Below, piece after piece: positions 8,640 to 20,772 of a stretch of 64,000 bases of DNA (position 1 is its first letter; each line of letters begins with the position of its first letter). This DNA comes from Actinernus sp. WN-2022 (lineage: Eukaryota; Cnidaria; Anthozoa; Actiniaria; Actinernidae), in the NCBI GenBank assembly GCA_030867875.1, contig JAOWCC010001501.1, positions 29,842,792 to 29,906,791 of the forward strand, given 5' to 3'. A program made the position numbers and the translations under genes. Under the pieces are notes generated by a model that had not been told where the DNA came from, made no database searches, and saw only the letters and a list, made by a program, of their open reading frames with translations.

Positions 8640-9046
8640 TGTTACTGTCATGTAGTGTTGATTTCATGAAATTCACAAGTGAAATTGCCGACGAAATTCA
8701 CGATATGTTTACACGGGCAGTTGATAGCAATTGTAGCAAACACACATGATAGGCTATCATGAGATGGTTATTTTAAGGTATAGCTTGTACTGCTACTGAA
8801 TCATATTTCGAGCTACGTGGGGTAGAATTACTGCAGAAAAGGTATTTTGGACGAAAAAGTGGTCATGTTGTTCATCTTATTTTATTTATTACTCTTTAGC
8901 GCCAGCAGGTATACATGAATGTCATACATCAAAATAATCCCCAATGATAGGATTCTTAATTGTTGTGGTTTCGGGCATTCGCATCAAAATCACGTAAATT
9001 TCACATCAGCTTTTTGTTGTCAATTTCATGAAACTGACGTTTTATT
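8640..9046. other. Spacer without recognised content
   Basis: No gene or repeat was recognised before the first Helentron-like terminus at 9047. Confidence 0.4.
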
Positions 9047-9104
9047 ACTCGGGCTGCCTGTGGCAGCAACGCCGAGTCTTAAAATGCAAGTCTTTATTAT
9101 TATT
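9047..9104 (+). mobile_element. Solo 5' end of a Helentron-like element
   Basis: A 58-bp copy of the family 5' terminus (ACTCGGGCTGCCTGTGGCAG, then CCGAGTC and AAAATGCAAG) is immediately followed by a full copy starting at 9105. This looks like a truncated or stuttered head-to-tail insertion. Confidence 0.6.
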
Positions 9105-10829
9105 ACTCGGGCTGCCTGTGGCAGCGCCGAGTCTTAAAATGCAAGTCGTTTTTTTTATTTATTATTATTTCATGTCGCACGGGTTCTGCGCATGCGTTAA
9201 AGGTCAAATTCACACCAATCAGATTGCACTGTGCTGGTCACGCAACAATCGCCAGGTTAATGTATTTACAGAATTTAATACAGTAAATCAAAATGGTCGA
9301 CCCGCGAGGGCGAAAGCCTTCCAACAGGCTCAGGATATTTCAACTGGCGCTCTTGTTGACCATAAAAATACATGAACAACCAGGAGCCGTAATACATTCG
9401 ATGAGCGCTGTTTGGACAGATCCAATGTACATTTAGAAACGTAAGCGAAATACAATATCCAAACACGTTTGGATATCAACGGGTATCGAATTATCATCAA
9501 AGGTTAGATCTCGTCAGGCGCGCTCAGATAAGAAAGTTCAAAGCTCTCAGACTAGGCGAGACAAGGAGATATCACTTTCAATGAGTCATTGTCAGAAATC
9601 TATTCCATCGTGGGCGGTCTTGTACAGCTAAGGCATGTTTTACGACAGAATAACCAGAGTCTTTCTACTGGATTGAGAGCTCGAGACATTATACATGTCG
9701 GCTAATATGGGGAAAACTGAAACAAAAAATGAACTTTGACGGCAGAAACCCTCAATTGAGCCAAGCGGAATATTTACATGATCCGCTCAGATTTTTACAA
9801 ATCTTAGTTAAGCAGATGTTTTCAGTGTATGCCAACTGAAATGCGGCAACTACACGAACAAGAAGCATGAACTGCCAGCAAAGAGAGCGGAAAAAGTATT
9901 TGAAATGCACAGCGCTAGCTGAAATAGGGCATATATATAATATCTGAGACGTTAAATTACGTTACTGTGAAGAGGATCAAAATTCAAGTTTTGTAGCTTC
10001 AGACTGTCTTCTGCCGTGACTCGTGAGAGAAATTGGAAAAGATCTAGCTGTTTCATTCAGACACTGGCAAATTTATTGAAAGCTACGGGCTTACTTTATG
10101 AGATTATTATTCATTGTGGAATGAAAGGAAACAGGTTAGCTGAAAGTTAAGTTCGAGGTAGGCTTCGACTTTCATTCCGATTCAGTGCATATGTGCACGA
10201 AGGTGGGTGCTGCCAACAACACTACCAAAAGATCCAAAACGAAAGTTCAGTTACGTAAGTACTGTAAGTAAACTCTTTTTGATTTGAATAAATTTCCTCT
10301 CAGTTTGTCTGTTAATGTACTTTTTCTTCTAATTATCGCTTTATTTAACATCTGTGATTTAGAGTATGCGTACCTCAGAATAAATTATTTGAAAGGTCAA
10401 CTGAATTCTTGTGTCGATAAGCGCAAATGTTTTTTGTGAAACAGTCTGTGTATATGAGAAGCGGCTTAATAGAAGAGCTTTCTCAATTATAGGAATTACA
10501 AATTTTTTTCTTGCTATGAAATTTATGTTTCATTTCACATTTATTCATACAGTTTTAGCCGGACATTTCCCCGAGTTTTTGATCTATTTTCAATCAAATT
10601 CAAAGTCTGAATATGTCATTGCATTGCATTTATACACTTGAATTGCCAGTATTCTGTTGTTCGAATCCTGCGTTATCATAGTCATGCCATAAAAGCGATT
10701 AATAAACCAGTCTGTTTTTTTGACGTTCTCACTGGCGAATTAAAGCACGACTTGATACTAAGAGGATTTCAAATGAAAGTGTATTTCATCTTCAATCTCA
10801 TGTGGCCCGAGTGAAAGCCCAGATGGGCT
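9105..10829 (+). mobile_element. Helentron/DINE-like non-autonomous element, copy 1
   Basis: The 5' end ACTCGGGCTGCCTGTGGCAG forms a nested hairpin. The 3' end carries GGCCCGAGT (inverse of the first eight bases) and then a terminal hairpin AGCCCAGATGGGCT. This asymmetric inverted repeat plus terminal stem-loop is the layout of Helitron2/Helentron and DINE-1-type elements. The 5' flank ends in TT, as in the other copies. The last few bases (CTTGTT) are missing because the copy fuses directly into the next. It is nearly identical to 39080-40791. No Rep/helicase gene is present. Placement in the Helitron2 group is inference from structure. Confidence 0.7.
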
Positions 10830-10947
10830 ATTCCGTGTAGCAAGCGTTCTGCTCATGCGTTAAAGGTCATGCGTTAAATTGCACTGTGCTGGTCACGCAA
10901 CAATCGCCAGGTTAATTTATTTACATAATTAAATACAGTAAATCAAG

Positions 10948-11026
10948 ATGGTGGACGACGGCGCGAGGAATTTTCTCTCAAATTTGGAGTCCCATCTCTC
11001 AAATGTAAGCAGTTTAATGTTTTATT
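10948..11026 (+). other. Possible captured exon inside the Helentron-like element
   Basis: AAG then ATGGTGGACGACGGCGCG opens a frame that reaches a good splice donor (GTAAGC) after about 57 bases. The same block lies at 47613-47669 in the collinear copy, and its remnant (reverse strand) is at about 31760-31830. Helitron-type elements often capture gene fragments. The source gene is not recognised; in this element the block is probably not translated usefully. Confidence 0.3.
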
Positions 11027-11454
11027 TAAGTTCACTCGTGCGAAAGCCTTCCAACAGGCTCAGGATATTTCAACTGGCGCTCTTGTTTGAGGTACGTTTC
11101 GTAGGTAATAAACACTCGGCACAGAATATGATGACCGAAGCAGTTATTCAAATCTCACGGTAAACAAGACTCCTGACTCACGGCCGAGGTTTTGGTTCGA
11201 GAAATTAAAGGCTTCCAACAGTTCCCTTTATAGTTCTGTAATAAGTTTTGGGAAGGAGGGTAAAAGCTTTTAAGTAGAGATAAACAAATCGGGCTTTTCA
11301 GTTAATAATCTTTAGACCAACAAATACCGATATGGACGCGATCAGCGAGCTGTGATAATAAAGAGCCGCACTGGGTAGAAAGAACAGTATGGAGGGGGAT
11401 TCTGGACAAAAATAGCATTAGATCGTACTGTAGTGGTGTATTCCATCGAGCCGC

Positions 11455-11916
11455 CATACCACTATGTCAAACCGTAGTCCATTATATCGAACCGTCATGC
11501 TATTATATCAAACCGTAGTCCCATTATATTGAACCGTCATGCCATTATTTCAAACCGTCATGCATATGTCACATCGTAGTTCATTATATCAAACCGTAGT
11601 TAACCATTATATCGAATCGTATAGTTCATTATATCAAATCGTCATGCCATTATATCAAACTGTCATGCCATTATATCAAACCGTCATGCCATTATGTCAA
11701 ATCGTCATGCCATTATATCAAACAGTCATGCCATTATATCAAATCGTCATGACATTATGTCAAATCGCCATGCCATTATATCAAACCGTCATGCCATTAA
11801 TATCAAATCGTCATGCCATTATATCAAACCGTCATGCCATTATATCAAACCGTCATGCCATTATATCAAACCGTCATGCCATTATGTCAAATCGTAGTCC
11901 ATTATGTAAAAACCGT
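11455..11916 (+). repeat. 21-bp minisatellite, left arm of foldback element
   Basis: About 21 copies of a unit with core ATATCAAACCGTCATG (variants ATGTCAAATCGTCATG, CAAACCGTAGTCC). All frames stay open because 21 is divisible by three, so the ORFs here are artefacts. Confidence 0.9.
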
Positions 11917-12170
11917 AGGCACAGGCAGCCCAAGCTCAAAGTTTGAAATTATTTGACAGTTGAAGTACGAAGATTCAAACATCCAGAATATCTGGTATTT
12001 TATCGCACTAAATGGCAAATGAATAACACAATAAACTTGCTTTGATGAAGATGTTGTTGTTGTGTCTTGAATTTGGGGGTTTGGGGGCCGATTTAACGAG
12101 TTTCTAGGAAACCTGGATTCACTCTACCTATAAAAGAGACAAAAGGCCGGCAAGTGGATCGCGATGGCGT

Positions 12171-12862
12171 CAAGGGCACCCAACGAAGTTTTCGGTTAAA
12201 AAGCTGTTCGGGAGAGTAAGTTAGCCTAAAACTTTCGGATTTGAAAAAAATTGTCCTAGGAAATTGTTTTCTGAAATACTGGCTAGAAAATTTGTTTTCA
12301 ATTCACAGAAAATTATAGAAGAAAAGGGACACTACGAGGTTTCCCCTAAAATATTCGTACGTATTCGTCTGATCAATAGAGTTAGAACGATCCGGAAAAA
12401 ATCATTGGTTTATAGAATGAAAAAAAAAACATTATCACAAATCATTTAGTGCGGAAGCGGCCACCTAAAGTTTTCGAGAACACATTTTCATTCCCTAAGA
12501 AATTCTGACATCTAAAAACCGAAAGAATAAACCTTTAGCAAATGGAGGTCACCGAAAAGAATTGCCTAAAGGAAAAAAAAGAACCCGTAAAAAAATTCAT
12601 CCCTCCACAAAACTTTGCAACATGAAGTTACTTGGGCTAGAAAATTCTTGTTTATGTTCTAGACTACTAACAAATTCGTAGGCCGGGAATATTTTGCCAT
12701 AGAATTTTCGGTTGACGCGATTTCCACCTAGAAAATCCGAACAGCTACTAAATAGCGTTCTAGAATACGCCAAAAGACATAGTAGGCGCCTTAAAATGTC
12801 TAGATGAGCTGCATACAACTGGTTTCAAACGAATTTCAAAAAGTACTTGTTGGGTGCCCTTG
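12171..12862. mobile_element. 692-bp CAAGGGCACCCAACG transposon nested in foldback core
   Basis: It starts CAAGGGCACCCAACG and ends TTGGGTGCCCTTG, flanked by ATGGCGT at 12164-12170 and 12863-12869 (8 bp if GATGGCGT is counted). It is the uninterrupted relative of 5413-6900, in opposite orientation. No ORF resembles a transposase. A P-element or hAT relative is plausible from end and duplication length. Confidence 0.8.
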
Positions 12863-13093
12863 ATGGCGTGTCACATACCTGTCATCTCCACGGCAAAAAT
12901 GACCCTTAAATCCATGCACTCAATCAACGTGATACTTCTGGATCCCGTAGACAGATCTCCTTGCTACGTATCCTCCAAGTTTCATGACCAAACATTCAAC
13001 GAGTACCGAGAAATGATTTTTGTCACCTCGCATTTCGCCATCCTAAACACCTCTTCACAGTTTGATGAGACACCGGAAGTCCAACTGGCCTGA
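12854..13093 (+). other. Unidentified ORF in foldback core (79 codons)
   Basis: The frame is open and protein-like in composition. It begins at the edge of the 692-bp transposon and continues into core sequence. No family is recognised. It could be a fragment of cargo or of the lost transposase. Confidence 0.2.
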
Positions 13094-13198
13094 ATTCCAG
13101 CCGTCTCCTCTGGTTCGTTCCTCCGTCTCCTCTGGTTCGTCTCCTCTGGTTCGTTCTCCTCTGGTTCGTTCGAGGAGACGGCTGAAATTCAGGCTAAA
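13093..13198. repeat. Hairpin with CTCCTCTGGTTCGT repeats
   Basis: GCCTGAATTCCAGCCGTCTC at the left is mirrored by GAGACGGCTGAAATTCAGGC at the right. The loop is four copies of CTCCTCTGGTTCGT. A related end (GAGATGGCTGAAATTCAGGC) occurs near 37630. Confidence 0.7.
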
Positions 13199-13721
13199 GT
13201 CCAACCGAAATGATACCTCGTTTTGGAGTTGAAAATCACAGCATCAGATGGGAGAGTACCTTTTATCGCTCAGTTTTGACAGCCCCACTAGCTAGGGGAC
13301 GGGAAAGTATTCTCCGCGGTCATGTAAACAAATCGGCGTTTAGCCGGCTTTGTTAAAGTTGTCAAGATCAAGCCGGCGTTGTTGTTTTTGCGTATTATTA
13401 AAGAGGTTCCAGTATGTTAGTACAGCAACTACAGAGAACATTTTGAAATGTAAGTGGGATTTTGTTTGTTTAAAACTAAGAATACGGACAGGAAAAGCTA
13501 TCTCACTTCAGACTACGAGTCTTCTACTTTCCTAGAAACTCGTTCCGGTTAAATTGGCCCCCAAACCTCCAAATTCAAGACACATTATCTTCATCAAAGC
13601 AAGTTTATTGTGTTATTCATTTGCCATTTAGTGCGATAACATACCAGATATTCTGGATGTTTGAACCTTCGTACTTCAACTGTCAAATAATTTCAAACTT
13701 TGAGCTTGGGCTGCATGTGCC

Positions 13722-14178
13722 TACGGTTTTACATAATGGACTACGGTTTTACATAATGGACTACGATTTGACATAATGGCATGACGGTTTGATATAATGG
13801 CATGACGGTTTGATATAATGGCATGACGGTTTGACATAATGGCATGACGGTTTGATATAATGGCATGACGGTTTGATATAATGGCATGACGGTTTGACAT
13901 AATGGCATGACGGTTTGATATAATGGCATGACGGTTTGACATAATGGCATGGCGATTTGACATAATGTCATGACGATTTGATATAATGTCATGACGATTT
14001 GACATAATGGCATGGCGATTTGACATAATGTCATGACGATTTGATATAATGTCATGACGATTTGATATAATGGTACTACGGTTTGATATAATGAACTACG
14101 ATTTGACATAATGGCATGACGGTTTGAAATAATGGCATGACGGTTCAATATAATGGACTACGGTTTGACATAGTGGTA
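13722..14178 (-). repeat. 21-bp minisatellite, right arm of foldback element
   Basis: The inverted counterpart of 11455-11916, about 21 units with core CATGACGGTTTGATAT. Unit order differs from the left arm, so the arrays have changed independently since the arms formed. Confidence 0.9.
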
Positions 14179-14520
14179 TGGCGGCTCGATGGAATACACC
14201 ACTACAGTACGATCTAATGCTATTTTTGTCCAGAATCCCCCTCCATAGAACAGTAGAGAAATATAGTGATAGCTCCATCATAGGTGGACAGGATGCAACT
14301 TATAATATGGGACAAATATAAACATACATTTGAGACACTCATCTATTAGTACTCTGAAAGAATCAATGCCTTCAGCTGCTTCAGTAAGATTCCTAGTCAT
14401 ATCAGTAATGGTGACTACCAAGCATTGTTGCTGGGGGAGATGTAAAAGTGACTCTAGTTACTAGAGGATTACAAATGAAAGTGTATTTCATCTTCAATCT
14501 CATGTGGCGGGCTCTTGTTT

Positions 14521-15544
14521 TTTTTTGGTTTCGTGCAACAAAATTTCACCTTTAGACCCATGCGGTTATTTCCTTTGTTCCCATGTATTAAATTGCAAGC
14601 GAACTTTTCTACTTTCAACACACGGTCGCTATAAAACTGTAAGAAATCTCCAAGAATAAATCCATAATGTCCAAACTAACGGGAAAAACTGAAAGAGGAA
14701 ATCCTTGTGAGCAATCGACGTACATATGAAGCTATATAAGTTATAATCGACTATATGGGAGTCAAACATCGAGCTGCTGTGAAACCGCTTGTGACAGTTT
14801 GTTTACGCACTTTCGTGACAAGCGAACGTTTCTACTTTCGACACACGGTCGCTAAACTGTACGAAATCTCCAAGGATATATCCCTAATGTCCAAACTAAG
14901 GGGGAAAACTGAAAGAGGAAATCATTGTGACCAATCGACATACATATGAAGCTCCAGAAGTAATTATTGAATACATGAGAACCCATAGAGAAAACCGATA
15001 ATAATGAACACGGTATTAGTTTCACGGACATGTGGCTTAACTGAACTCGCGCTACAGCATAGCTTGCAATACTGTACGAAAACTCCTGTTTAAAAATTTC
15101 CTGATGCCGAAAGGACCGTAGCATTTAAACAAGATATCCTTCTGACCAATCGACATACATATTAAGCTGTGAAAGTATGTTTCCATTCCATAACAGCCGA
15201 TAGTGCAAACTAGTAAACTGCCACTAGTAAATTAATAACCTTGCCGCGTACTTCCGCGAGTACTGTTTACGACTGGAACCTGCAGTTTTACCGGACCTGC
15301 AGACTAAATTGTAAACGTGTGTTGCATGAATAAGTAGTGTTTACAGTAAAAGATCAACTACTTTAATTTACATACGAGAAAACAAAAATATTAAATTACA
15401 TACATGTATATATACTAGGGGAGCAGAGAATGAAAGTCACCGCGCTACCGGCCACTCCTAAATAATTCTTCCCTTTGGTTATTACTTATTTCATCTTCAA
15501 TCTCATCAGTGTGGCCCGAGTGAAAGCCCAGATGGGCTCTTGTT
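14521..15544 (+). mobile_element. Helentron-like copy 3 (5' truncated)
   Basis: It begins within the family (TTTCGTGCAACAAAATTTCACC, as at 49575) and ends with an intact 3' hairpin AGCCCAGATGGGCTCTTGTT at 15544. It contains the internal diverged triplication around CAATCGACATACATATGAAGC (about 14720, 14935 and 15145). It abuts copy 2 head to tail. Confidence 0.65.
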
Positions 15545-15815
15545 TTAGGAATGAAATGTAGCGCTCCATGTCAAGAATAAAACGAAACCTTCAATCTGTT
15601 ATTACGAATGATCGAGTGCAAAAAATGCTTGAACGAAAACAAACCTTGCCAATACATAGGAGAAACTAAACGCAATCTTAGTGACAGATTTGGAGAACAT
15701 CACAGATCAGTTGAACACTCTATCAACGGAAGGAATCTCACACAACCAACCACTCACTTGATGACTTACAAATCATACCGTTAGAAACTATTCACATCAG
15801 CAGATACAGTGTCCC

Positions 15816-16110
15816 CGTACCCCCCCGGGGGGGGGGGGGGGGGGGGGGGGTACTCCCTTATGCGAGGGGTACATGGATGCTCGTCGTACCTTTTAGGAGT
15901 CAAAATCAGGAGTTTGGTACCACTTAGGGTATCCACCATGAAACACAGACATTTCTATGTAAAGCGGTACCTTTTAGGGGTCGGGTGTCAATTGAACAAA
16001 AAAAGCTGTTATCAATTTACATTTTTATTATCTTTTAGGGGTCAAAACAAGCTTGAGCCACGCACATTTTAGTACCTCTTAGGGGTCAAATCGAAAATTT
16101 CCGACGAGCA
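15816..16110. repeat. G-run repeat with ACCTTTTAGGGGTC units
   Basis: A run of more than 20 G (15826-15850) follows CCCCCC. Four spaced copies of a CTTTTAGGGGTC/CTTTTAGGAGTC motif follow. GGATGCTCGTCG near 15873 is mirrored by CGACGAGCATCC near 16098-16112. It is related to 46066-46374. Read length of the homopolymer may be unreliable. Confidence 0.65.
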
Positions 16111-16112
16111 TC

Positions 16113-17186
16113 CCTGCCCCTTTTATATCCACCTAAACCCAATAACTCGTTCTGCACATGCGTTCATCCACGAGTTAAATTACTATTGTGTGTGGAATAA
16201 ACGACCTATTTATAGCTTGATTACGCGTACGTCTAGAACCTTCGCTTGATAATGAATGGCTAATTGTGTTGACGCATGCAGTCTAACTTCCAATCTGAAC
16301 AAGGATTGTGTGACAAAGTTATTATTTAGTGTAGCCATGGATCATAATGTTTAAGCTAAATCAAATTGATCTTTAAATCAACATGCCCCGCTAAACTTTG
16401 AAATCACATATCGAAGAGGTTAAAATGAGTATTTATCCGGTCCAGATCGGCGCAGAATTGAGTTTTTGGGAATCTAACGCTAGCCAAATGTGACTTGCAA
16501 ACGTTTTATCAAATATCTGAAATATAAACAGTGCATGATCCGGAGGTCAACTGGCTGGAAGATCGATCAAAGAGAACACGTTTTTTTAGGATGGAACCTA
16601 TGTGAATATATTATGTTATTTCAGTTCATTTTCTCATTCGAGAATTCTGAATACAGAACTTCGATTTCAGGAATACTCATGATTGACTTTAAAACACTTT
16701 ACTTATAAACTGGCCATCTCTATCTACACTCACGCCATTCTGTTCAGCTGAGCTAAGCAAAATGCCGGTATATACTTCATTGTAGTGTTCCGTTCCATAT
16801 ATTCTCCCTGCATAATACTGTAATGATTATGGAGGGTGCCTATATATGGAACGGAATCCTACCATGAATTGTATACCAAAACGCCATCGGAGAGTCCCGA
16901 TGTACCGAGAAAAAACGAAGTACACACCATAAAACGACGAATAAATTAGCTCGGAGCGCTATTACTAGCCGGAATTACTAGTCGCTTCTATGAAGTCATG
17001 ACTTCACTCTATGTACACGAATGACAGATCTACAGTTAAGATAGGCAGCACAATCATGGAGCCGAGCATTAGATGTGCTGTCCAACACTCTTTAATCTTT
17101 TTCTAAGTGATTTCTACGAAACCCTAGCGAATTCAGCTTCACGGCACAAAAACGGTAACATTAATACCAACTGCCTTTATACGCGA
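16113..17186. other. Spacer with one foldback
   Basis: Only an inverted repeat at about 16763-16882 was found (TATACTTCATTGTAGTGTTC against GGAACGGAATCCTACCATGA-like sequence). The rest shows no gene. Confidence 0.45.
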
Positions 17187-17238
17187 ACGATTTAGTTTTT
17201 TTTTCTGAAACTAGTAGTAGTCTCCAAGATCTTCTTAA

Positions 17239-17730
17239 AGTGCCTATCACCCTTTTGCAATTTTGATAGCTTATGAACCTCCGAAAAGTTTTGAGTACTT
17301 CTGTGAAGAAAGTTTTGGTTTAAAGTGAATACTTTATGTTCTACGCTTGTTTGAAATCGTGTAAATGTGACCTTTCCTGACCCATGACCGCGTAAGTAAA
17401 AGCCTGGGTAGACGTCATCTCATTAATGCATTATTCTCCATGGCGCCTTTTTATCACAAGAACATCGATGCATAGAAAATATACACAGTTTTTGAGTTGT
17501 TAGTAAAGAAAAAGTCATTTTAGTCAACATGTTAAGTATTTCTTTAAATGATTGCAAAGCCGAATTAATAATATGACGTCAAGATGACGTCTACCCAGGT
17601 CATGTGTCAGGAAAGGTCACATTTACACTATTTCAAACAAGTGTAGAACATAAAGTATTCAAAACTTTCTTCACAGAAGTACTCAAAACTTTTCGGAGGT
17701 TCATAAGCTATCAAAATAGTGATAGGCACT
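17239..17730. mobile_element. 492-bp TTAA-type MITE
   Basis: Ends AGTGCCTATCAC and its complement are flanked by TTAA at 17235-17238 and 17731-17734. Foldback arms are about 190 bp and include CTACGCTTGTTTGAAAT and GATGACGTCTACCCAGG. TTAA duplication is typical of Kolobok and piggyBac elements. It interrupts a LINE frame. Confidence 0.8.
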
Positions 17731-18632
17731 TTAAAAGGCTAGAGGATTATTCCAGCGAAAATAAGTTAACAGTTAATGTCTCTAAAAACAAAGGTGATGA
17801 TATTTAACAATAGCGGTGTAAGACGATGAATAATTTCATTTTTTCTTGGATCGCATTCAGTTAGAAAACACTAAAATGTACAAGTATCTCGGGTTCACAT
17901 TTAGTCCGTTTGTAAATTTTACCATAGCGAAACACGGAATTGAAAAAAACTGCGCTCGGAAAGCGTTATTCAAATTAAAGAGAGGTCTCGGTGCCCACTT
18001 CAGATCAGATATTCATCTCTCCCTAAAACTCTTTGACGCGCTTATTAAACCCATACTGGTTTATGGCAATGAAATTTGGGGTGCAGATAACAAAAATATA
18101 TAGCTCAAACGATAACGACCCCTTGAAACTTAACAACATATAAAAACTGCAGTTCTAGCTCATGAAATCCTCTATGATAAACAGAATATTCCATTGATTT
18201 TACCAAATGTTCTTGTCCCAGCTTCTCAAATACACAGAACTACTGAATACTAGTTATTCCTCAGGTGATAATTGACATAAACCACAAATAAGAACTAATT
18301 ATGGATTATTCTCATTTCGATATTTCGTTACTCTAGTATGGGAAGAAATACCACTTAATATAAAACAATTAGGAATCTGGAGCTTCAAGAAAGAATACAA
18401 AAACCATTTGTTGTTGAAGCAAGCATAGAATTCCTTTGTATAATAATTATAAAAAAATTGTAATGTTCTAAGCTTATAGCTTAAAATACCTTAGTAGTAT
18501 GTACTTGCATTGATTTGATATTTTTTAAATTATTATTTTAAACTCAATTTCACATAATATGTAAAAGCATTGCCCTTTTATGGCAGAGGCCAACTCGAAA
18601 GCTCTGCTACGTTGGCCTCTGCTCACTTATAT

Positions 18633-18878
18633 GAGGGTCTCAATGGGGGGTCTACATGTCAGTTGTCAGTTAATTTTTTTGCCATTTGTCAGTTGTCAGT
18701 TAGCCCTAATTAATCATTACTAGAGAAAATTTACAATGTTTGACCCACAAAAAAACAAATTTGTCAGTTGTCAGTTATTTTTCGGTTGTCAGTTGTCAGT
18801 AAAAAAGTTGTCATTTGTCAGTTGTCAGTTATTTTTAAGGCCGTTTGTCAGTAGTCAGTTAACCCCATTCAGACCCTC
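18633..18878. mobile_element. 246-bp GAGGGTCT MITE with GTCAGTTGTCAGTT repeats, copy 1
   Basis: Ends GAGGGTCTCAATGGGG and CCCCATTCAGACCCTC are flanked by TTATAT (18627-18632, 18879-18884). The interior is mostly short TTTGTCAGTTGTCAGTTA units. The copy at 42598-42843 has exactly the same length. Confidence 0.8.
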
Positions 18879-18990
18879 TTATATATGTAACTATTTTTTC
18901 GTATTCTTTTCTTATTTTTCCTCTTGATTTATTATCTTCTATTCTCGCATTGTAACTTGCTCTATCGATAAGTGTAAAATAAAATTGAAT

Positions 18991-20772
18991 TGAAATAGAA
19001 TGTGTGTATCTCAAAATTTGCAAAATGGCCATGGCTGCAAAATACATATACGACTGCTTTCAGCGAAGATCCACAAAAATGAACATTTCAGATAAAACGT
19101 TAGAAACTACATCTATTATATAAATTATTAATTAGACACACGTTTTACTACATTTTTATTTTAACACTTATTGGAACAACACTGATGTAAGGATGTACTT
19201 TACAAGGTGGCAATAAAATATGATGTCTGTCTGTCTGTCTGTTACCCGGGCAGAAGGGTAACCCTACCTGAATCATTTTGTAAACCCGGGCTATCTGTGA
19301 TCCCAGTGCTAGGGTAACCCTTAGTCCTTGTAAACAGCCGCCCTTGGGTTTTCCAAGTTAAAATTAAAATGTTCTCTGTCCGTGTCAAGGTATATTCTAA
19401 ACGTTGATTTACAAAGTCTGCAATAATCATGTAAACCAAAGAATGAGTAGCCGTGCTTGATTGGATTTACCTATTCCATATATGGTAGCTTTTGCCATAT
19501 TTGGAAAACTACACAACCAGTGTTTCTTGAAAGGAAAACTGGCGGACCGGCATGTTTTCCCGCGAGTGCGAGTTAAGGTTCAACTTAAAACACCTTTTTC
19601 CAGAATGAGTAGCCGTCGGTGCTTTATTGGATTTACAAACTCGAGCTGGAAGCGAGAGTTTGTAATTGAATCCGATAAAGCACGGACACGAATTATGTAT
19701 ATGGCTTCTCAAACGTCTAGGTGAAAGGAGTCATGTTGTTCAGTTATTTTGGCGATACGACCTATTTCGGCTGAGAAAATCGAAGTAAAAGTTTATGTAA
19801 ATCAGGACGAAATCTGTATCAAATTTAGAGGTCACTTATCCGGCGCACATTGATTCCTGTGCTTTCCTTTATGAATTATTAATGAGTTTGATAAGGCATA
19901 TAAATAAGTTTTCAAATAAGGTTACCTCCCAGTTTAATTTATTATTATTATTACACACACTAGTACATATGAAACATCTTGGCCGATGCCATAACACTGA
20001 AAATATATTAACTCGGCCAATATTGACGGTATTTATGGCGCAATAGAAATAAATTGACCTCCAATAATCACATTTTAGAGTGGGTTTCGATTGAGAATCG
20101 AATGTCATTTCGTGATTGTTTTGGTTTTGCGCATCCGTAGCTTCTCCGATTCGCTGAAAAGAATGTTTTGTGATAATCCTTGCACACGTGTGGGATGGAT
20201 GAAATCGAAGTAAATGTGCAAAAATGATTAACAAACTGTGCGTACATCTCGTCTTCAAGGAAAATATTGCATATCCTTTCAATCAAACATTAAGCCGGAG
20301 GGGCCTTTAACCTGTTTGAAGCCAATTAATGGGCCTTTTACAGGAATGCAATCACGTGGTTGTAATCTTCATTCATATATTTGAAGGAACTTGTACGAGA
20401 TCGGTAGTGTTATTAGCAAAACCTGTGTGTAAATGCTATTTTCCACCTCCAGTCGATCTTTCTAAAACAGCGTTTTTAAAGATAGTTTCCCACGGGTCCA
20501 GCATCCATGGCAACGCCTTTCCCATGGGGATCACGAGCTCAATTCATTCGTTAACGAAGTATTATATCAGCACGTGACTGTTTCCTGCAAAAGGCCTATC
20601 AACAGCCACCAACCGAATATTGATTCCATGCAGATATGTGCAAAACCATGACACAGCACCTTCACTTGATCATTGTTTTCCTGTCGATGTATTATCCATT
20701 TCTTATTTATAGGATAATATGGTTATTTAATAAAGTTTTCTTGCTTTATATTCAAGGTTGTAAAATACCAGT
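18991..20772. other. Spacer downstream of the lectin gene
   Basis: No gene is recognised. A direct repeat of GAATGAGTAGCCGT followed by GGATTTAC occurs at 19441 and 19603, with an inverted relative near 19662. A (GTCT)n run lies at 19224-19242. ORFs are short and featureless. Confidence 0.45.

Larger units (their letters stand above)
11388..14247. mobile_element. 2.86-kb foldback transposon, TATGG ends, 6-bp target duplication
   Basis: Ends are TATGGAGGGGGATTCTGG and its reverse complement, flanked by GAACAG at 11382-11387 and 14248-14253. Inverted arms 11388-12111 and 13528-14247 are about 720 bp each and consist largely of a 21-bp minisatellite. The collinear Helentron copy has a single GAACAG at 48061-48066, a paralogous empty site. 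The 1.4-kb core holds a second transposon (12171-12862) and an unidentified ORF, with no recognised transposase. The superfamily is unknown. The end motif and duplication length match the element at 58168-62526. Confidence 0.85.
10830..14520 (+). mobile_element. Helentron-like copy 2 (5' truncated), split by a foldback transposon
   Basis: It enters the family at an internal point (ATTCCGTGTAGCAAGCG, as at 47485) and runs on to a damaged 3' end (CATGTGG then GCTCTTGTT) near 14520. It is interrupted by the 2860-bp foldback element 11388-14247. The copy at 47427-49564 is collinear without that insertion. Confidence 0.65.
17187..18990 (+). pseudogene. LINE reverse-transcriptase 3' fragment split by two MITEs
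   Basis: Coding similarity to the C-terminal part of non-LTR reverse transcriptases is visible in pieces. A few codons precede 17238, then NKLTVNVSKNK near 17762, then YKYLGFTFSP and LIKPILVYGNEIWG up to about 18106. The reading frame on the two sides of the 17239-17730 MITE is continuous when one TTAA copy is counted. Frameshifts and stops follow. The 3' end is near 18990 (AAAATTGAATTGAAATA tail). The copy is 5' truncated and dead. It resembles jockey/CR1-type LINEs; exact clade not assigned. Confidence 0.7.

Noticed and set aside
9028..9375. 115-codon ORF across a Helentron-like 5' end, repeated at 39093-39359
   Set aside because: Repeated only because the non-autonomous element is repeated; no protein family and frame not conserved in other copies.
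11539..11946. 135-codon repetitive ORF (MPLYQTV-like units)
   Set aside because: Translation of the 21-bp minisatellite; all frames stay open because the unit length is divisible by three.
13721..14148. Repetitive minus-strand ORFs in the right foldback arm
   Set aside because: Same minisatellite in inverted orientation, not a protein gene.
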